Notes under the pieces: model-generated
What the model was told of the DNA's origin: nothing
Seen by the model: only the letters and a program-made list of their open reading frames with translations
Databases searched by the model: none
Shown here: piece after piece, positions 60,756 to 64,000 of the stretch
How the letters are laid out: each line of letters opens with the position of its first letter
Numbering within the stretch: position 1 is the stretch's first letter
Assembly: GCF_000613125.1 (NCBI RefSeq)
Contig: NZ_HG964497.1
Span: 2,490,050-2,554,049 of the forward strand
DNA length: 64,000 nt
Direction: 5' to 3'
Source of the DNA: Bacillus sp. EB01
GTDB taxonomy: Bacteria; Bacillota; Bacilli; Bacillales; Cytobacillaceae
Made by a program: the position numbers and the translations under genes

Positions 60756-61964
60756 ATGAAAATAACAGGTCAAGTGACACTTTTGGCTTTATCTCTAATT
60801 TATTTAATTATTGAATTTATATATTACGGAGAAAAGGCTCTTACATTTGAAACAGTTCTGCCAGTCTTATTGGCTTTGGTGGTTGGCTGGCAATATGACA
60901 GCTACCGTTATTACATAAAAGTATCCCGTGAAAATGAACAGAGCTACCGGTCTTTAATTGATTCGCTGCCTGAGTCAGTCATTATTCACCATAATAATGA
61001 AATCCTTTATGTAAATGATGCAGCAGTTACTATGATGCACGCAAAGGATAGGGATGAACTTTTAGGTCACGACATCTTTGAATTTATCGATCCTGAATAT
61101 TATGAGAGAACAATTGAAAGAATGCGTATCGCAAAGTCCAAGGGGAAAGCGCTTCCAAATCTGGAGCATAAAATTTTTCGTGTTGATGGCGTTCCTATTT
61201 TTTTTGAAGTATCGACAATGTGTATTTCTTATGGGGGTAAAAAGTGCCTTCTGACAATTGGCAAGGATATTACGAACCGCAGGGAAGAAACAGAAAGGCT
61301 GCTTCAAAAATCGGATAAGCTTGCATTACTAGGCCAAATGGCTGCAGGAATTGCCCACGAGATACGAAATCCACTAACCTCTATTAAAGGCTTCGTTCAA
61401 CTATTCAAGGCCGATAATGATAAAAAAGAATACTATGACATTGTTTTATCGGAGCTCGAACGAATCAATACTATTGTCAGCGAGTTCCTTGTCTTGGCAA
61501 AGCCTTCTGCGGTTGTTTTCAAGGAAAAAGAAATTACTGGAGTTCTCAATGATGTCGTAACACTGATCAACACCCAGTCAATCCTAAACAATGTTGAGAT
61601 TGTTACCGACTTCGAACCTAAGATGCCCACTATTATTTGTGAAGAAAATCAGTTGAAACAGGTCTTTATTAACCTGCTTAAAAATTCCATTGAGGCCATG
61701 CCCGATGGAGGAAAAATCCATATTAGTTCACGTAATGTCAAAGACGGTGAAATCATGGTAAAAATAACTGATGAAGGAGTCGGCATACCCGAGGAACGCA
61801 TGGAAACCCTTGGTGAACCTTTTTATACAACAAAGGAAAAAGGAACAGGCCTTGGCCTGATGACCTGTTTCAAAATCATTGAAGGCCATAACGGCAAACT
61901 CATCATTTCGAGTCATGTAGGAGAAGGGACTTCCATTGTCATTTTATTGCCATCGCTGCAGTAA
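60756..61964 (+). CDS. PAS-domain sporulation-type sensor histidine kinase (KinC-like)
   Basis: A 402-residue kinase. Two membrane helices (residues 5-25 and 33-50), a PAS domain (SYRSLIDSLPESVIIHHNNE to CLLTIGKDITNRREE, residues 62-178), HisKA with MAAGIAHEIRNPLTSIKGF (His201), and HATPase with LKQVFINLLKNSIEAMP, DEGVGIP and KGTGLGL. Bacillus KinC has two membrane helices, a PAS-PAC module and a very similar HisKA, so this kinase probably feeds the Spo0F/Spo0A phosphorelay. No response regulator is adjacent, as expected for an orphan phosphorelay kinase. Confidence 0.85.
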   Translation: MKITGQVTLLALSLIYLIIEFIYYGEKALTFETVLPVLLALVVGWQYDSYRYYIKVSRENEQSYRSLIDSLPESVIIHHNNEILYVNDAAVTMMHAKDRDELLGHDIFEFIDPEYYERTIERMRIAKSKGKALPNLEHKIFRVDGVPIFFEVSTMCISYGGKKCLLTIGKDITNRREETERLLQKSDKLALLGQMAAGIAHEIRNPLTSIKGFVQLFKADNDKKEYYDIVLSELERINTIVSEFLVLAKPSAVVFKEKEITGVLNDVVTLINTQSILNNVEIVTDFEPKMPTIICEENQLKQVFINLLKNSIEAMPDGGKIHISSRNVKDGEIMVKITDEGVGIPEERMETLGEPFYTTKEKGTGLGLMTCFKIIEGHNGKLIISSHVGEGTSIVILLPSLQ

Positions 61965-62723
61965 GTCCTTTAAAAATAGGAGATCACTTATTTTTTCGCC
62001 AAAAGGCTGTCCGAAAAGTCATTAAGAATGGCTTCCTGGGGCAGCTATTTTTTATAAGAAGCTTTTGCGGTATACCTGAGGATTGGTTACGTAAACATCC
62101 TTAAATACCAGGAGGGTGGTGGATTAACTTATGTACGAGGATGAGGCGGTGCTTGAACTAAAGTCAGTTAGATTATTTTTCTTACGCAAGCTTCGGCCGC
62201 ACCACAAAGTTACCTAGAGCCTCTATTTAGTTACCTTTTGCTAACCTTGGTCGGACACAAAGTCACTTTGACCTTTAATTTAGCGCAAAAAAACCCCGTC
62301 TAAAGAAAGCCCGGGGGAGTTGGGCTTTGCATTTTAAAACGGGGTTTTTAAAAGTATTGCCAAAGTGCTTTATGTTTATGCAACATGTTCAGCATTGATT
62401 TTATTTTTGAAAAGGTTTTTACGTATCCACGGAATTATCCAGCGGTCAAGTCCATATCGCATGCATTGTATCCTGCGAACAATATGAGCGTTCCGAAGAA
62501 AATATCTGTCGGGTTATGTGGTAGAGCACTCCTTTATGTTTTAAGAACAAAAGTGCATCCCTTGGCTGGCTCGACACTCAATAGCTGCTGTTGTATTATT
62601 CGATACCCATACTCACCTAACGAAAACCTTTTTTGACAAAAAGCTGTTTCATTGCCGAATAGGACACATTCCTATTCATTTGTTAAAATAAGTGAAGATA
62701 GTAGAAATGTGGTGATACAACCA
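61965..62723. other. Long gap without a supportable gene
   Basis: About 760 bp. It contains two loose repeats CACAAAGTTAC and CACAAAGTCAC (53 bp apart, near 62200), the nested terminator-like structure at 62287, and 62390-62640, whose minus strand reads in pieces as peptide-like segments (DRWIIPWIRKN, PTDIFFGTLILFAGYNACD) with stops between. It may be a decayed gene. Confidence 0.4.
62287..62350. terminator. Nested bidirectional terminator structure
   Basis: Outer arms AAAAAACCCCGT/ACGGGGTTTTT (62288-62299 and 62339-62349) enclose an inner hairpin AAAGCCC/GGGCTTT (62306-62312 and 62322-62328). T-rich ends occur on both strands. Confidence 0.75.
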
Positions 62724-63461
62724 ATGCTTTTAAATTGGATGAAGAAATTCGTTCTTATCTTTTCAATAACTTTTTTATTAACAGGCTGTACAGCATTAAC
62801 TGACTCGAATCAAAGCAAGAATGGCCTGCTGCCTGCGGAAATTGTCAAAAACATTGACGGGGATACGGTTACGGTGAAGGTGAGAGGGAAGGAAGAAACA
62901 ATCCGGCTTTTACTGGTTGATACACCTGAAACTCAGCATCCTCGGCTGGGAGTCCAGCCCTTTGGACCGGAAGCTTCAGATTTTGCCAAAGAAATCCTAT
63001 ACCCGGGAAGGAAAGTAGAAATTGAGCCGGGTATCAACTATGGTAGGGATAAATACGGAAGGCTTCTCGCTTATATTTATGTTGATGGAGAAATGTTCAA
63101 TGAACGCCTGCTTGAAGAAGGACTGGCAAGGGTTGCATACGTATACCCGCCGAACACTAAATATGTTGACGTTTTTTATGACATTCAGGACGAAGCGAAG
63201 AAAAAGGAAAAGGGCATTTGGTCCATAGAGAATTACTCAACAGACGAAGGCTTTCAATCTGACAAAGCTGCTCAGTCAGGGTATAAATCGGGTATAGAAG
63301 GCGGGGAAGCAGCCTGTAGAGGAAAAATAAAGGGCAACAAGAATTCCATGATTTATCACGTTCCCGAAGGTTCCTATTATAACAGTGATATAAAAAAGAT
63401 AGAATGGTTCTGTACGGAAAAAGAAGCAAAGGAAGCAGGCTACCGAAAAGCAAAGCGTTAA
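62724..63461 (+). CDS. Staphylococcal-nuclease-like lipoprotein
   Basis: 245 residues with a lipobox (LLTGC, Cys22), then a SNase domain: IVKNIDGDTVTVKV, RLLLVDTPETQHPRLG (catalytic Arg), YGRDKYGRLLAYIYVDG, and WSIENY. The C-terminal 45 residues have two cysteines (AACRGKIKGN, EWFCTEKEAKEAGYRKAKR), a small domain often seen at the end of such exported nucleases. It should degrade DNA or RNA outside the cell. The start at 62724 follows GTGGTGAT, which pairs with the end of 16S rRNA; the longer frame has no such site. Confidence 0.87.
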   Translation: MLLNWMKKFVLIFSITFLLTGCTALTDSNQSKNGLLPAEIVKNIDGDTVTVKVRGKEETIRLLLVDTPETQHPRLGVQPFGPEASDFAKEILYPGRKVEIEPGINYGRDKYGRLLAYIYVDGEMFNERLLEEGLARVAYVYPPNTKYVDVFYDIQDEAKKKEKGIWSIENYSTDEGFQSDKAAQSGYKSGIEGGEAACRGKIKGNKNSMIYHVPEGSYYNSDIKKIEWFCTEKEAKEAGYRKAKR

Positions 63462-63479
63462 TCTTATTTCTTTTAAAAA

Positions 63480-63513
63480 AAGTAAGCTGTCCTTTTCGCA
63501 GCTTACTTTTTCC
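63480..63513. terminator. Bidirectional terminator between the nuclease and mntR genes
   Basis: Perfect 10-bp arms AAGTAAGCTG/CAGCTTACTT with T runs on both strands. Confidence 0.88.
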
Positions 63514-63936
63514 TCATTCATCATCGGTTTTTTCTTGTAATTCTCGCAGCCTTTTAACAATGGAGCTGTCATCCTGAAGGAGTTGGACAAGGTCTCCAAT
63601 TCGGTCAATGGCGTTCCAGCTGAGGTGGTGCTCTATTCCTTCAACATCCTTATAGATGTTGTCGTTTTCCACCCCAATCAAAGCAAGAAATTGTTCGAGG
63701 AGGTCGTGCCTTTCAACAAGGCGTTTTCCTATTTTTTTACCTTTAGATGTAAGGACAAGGCCCCTGTATTTTTCATAAACAAGATAATTATCCTTATCAA
63801 GCTTTTGAACCATTTTTGTAACAGAAGAAGGCTGGACAGACAGGTTGTCCGCAATATCCGAGACCCGTGCATAGCCTTTTTGCTCTATAAGCAGATAAAT
63901 TTGTTCTATGTAATCTTCCATACTAGGTGTTGGCAT
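63514..63936 (-). CDS. mntR: Manganese-dependent regulator MntR
   Basis: A 140-residue DtxR-family regulator, nearly collinear with B. subtilis MntR. The winged helix runs [22 protein letters not shown]; the Mn ligands Asp8, Glu11, His77, Glu99, Glu102 and His103 are all at the same residue numbers. It represses manganese uptake genes when Mn is plentiful. No target operon is inside the window. The promoter at 63970-63998 lies just upstream. Confidence 0.95.
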   Translation of the reverse strand: MPTPSMEDYIEQIYLLIEQKGYARVSDIADNLSVQPSSVTKMVQKLDKDNYLVYEKYRGLVLTSKGKKIGKRLVERHDLLEQFLALIGVENDNIYKDVEGIEHHLSWNAIDRIGDLVQLLQDDSSIVKRLRELQEKTDDE

Positions 63937-63969
63937 CTTTTTCCCACTTTCCCGGCATTCTCGCTTCTA

Positions 63970-63998
63970 ATTATATAAAACAAGCCCGCTGGTTACAA
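63970..63998 (-). promoter_or_regulatory. Sigma-A type promoter of mntR
   Basis: On the minus strand TTGTAA, exactly 17 nt, TATAAT, ending 34 nt before the mntR ATG. Confidence 0.7.
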
Positions 63999-64000
63999 GG

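Noticed and set aside
62150-62280. Seventh 52-bp array with CACAAAGT words
   Set aside because: Only two loose copies 53 bp apart and a third at a different distance; too degenerate to count with the exact arrays.
62385-62636. 83-codon plus-strand frame in the long gap
   Set aside because: No ribosome site and unlikely composition; the minus strand looks more protein-like but is broken by stops.

Overview
The window looks like a chromosomal stretch from a low-to-mid GC, spore-forming Bacillaceae species (Bacillus or a close relative). The evidence is an alpha/beta-type SASP, a LysM/SleB-type cortex hydrolase, RacA, a KinC-like PAS kinase, MntR with all its metal ligands, an S-box (SAM-I) riboswitch in front of metI-metC, a des-desK-desR cold-response cluster, strong AGGAGG ribosome sites and frequent TTG/GTG starts. 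No rRNA, tRNA, prophage, insertion sequence or CRISPR array was seen.

Layout. 0-7 kb: the end of a gene cut by the window edge (perhaps a methyltransferase), a quinone oxidoreductase, and a hydroxamate-siderophore uptake operon divergent from a ferredoxin/flavodoxin reductase-like gene, both facing a perfect Fur box. 7-21.5 kb: a mix of small enzymes, a CPBP protease, membrane proteins of unknown role, a glutathionyl-hydroquinone-reductase homologue, SASP, CAP and cortex-hydrolase genes, a tandem pair of unknown secreted or anchored paralogues, and a transporter-regulator-transporter (DMT / Crp-Fnr / DMT) cluster. 22-31 kb: metI-metC under a SAM riboswitch, an LD-carboxypeptidase, and many very small genes. 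31.6-35.4 kb: sirtuin, then des-desKR. 36-46 kb: DUF2294, pheA, endonuclease IV, a frameshifted small gene, uppP, a DUF2500 gene and an amidohydrolase. 46-54 kb: a stand-alone phage-type helicase-loader domain, RsbR-like stressosome protein, DUF4236, VanZ-like, PadR-HAAS-DUF4173, DUF975 and a luciferase-like monooxygenase. 55-64 kb: YuiH-like molybdoenzyme, aldehyde dehydrogenase, RacA beside a second MerR-coiled-coil protein, L,D-transpeptidase, sensor kinase, a nuclease lipoprotein and MntR.

The most unusual signal is in the intergenic DNA. Five loci (3567-3780, 21554-21812, 25936-26250, 29161-29408 and 49183-49442) hold tandem arrays whose repeat unit is exactly 52 bp, although the loci use at least five unrelated sequence words. 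Most units carry an inverted repeat that could fold into a hairpin or form a dyad. A further locus (55739-56140) has an 84-bp unit made of two about 42-bp hairpin halves, and three related elements (12384, 12588, 29388) are built from 21-bp units. All these periods are close to whole numbers of DNA helical turns (21, 42, 52 and 84 bp are about 2, 4, 5 and 8 turns), so every unit would sit on the same face of the helix. This points to a common architecture of phased dyads between genes, conserved in spacing but not in sequence. Whether it is a protein-binding array, an RNA-structure array or the footprint of a copying mechanism cannot be decided from the sequence alone.

Start sites were moved from the longest ORF to the start with the best-spaced ribosome binding site wherever the two disagreed. 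Family assignments are made by eye from motifs; no database search was run.
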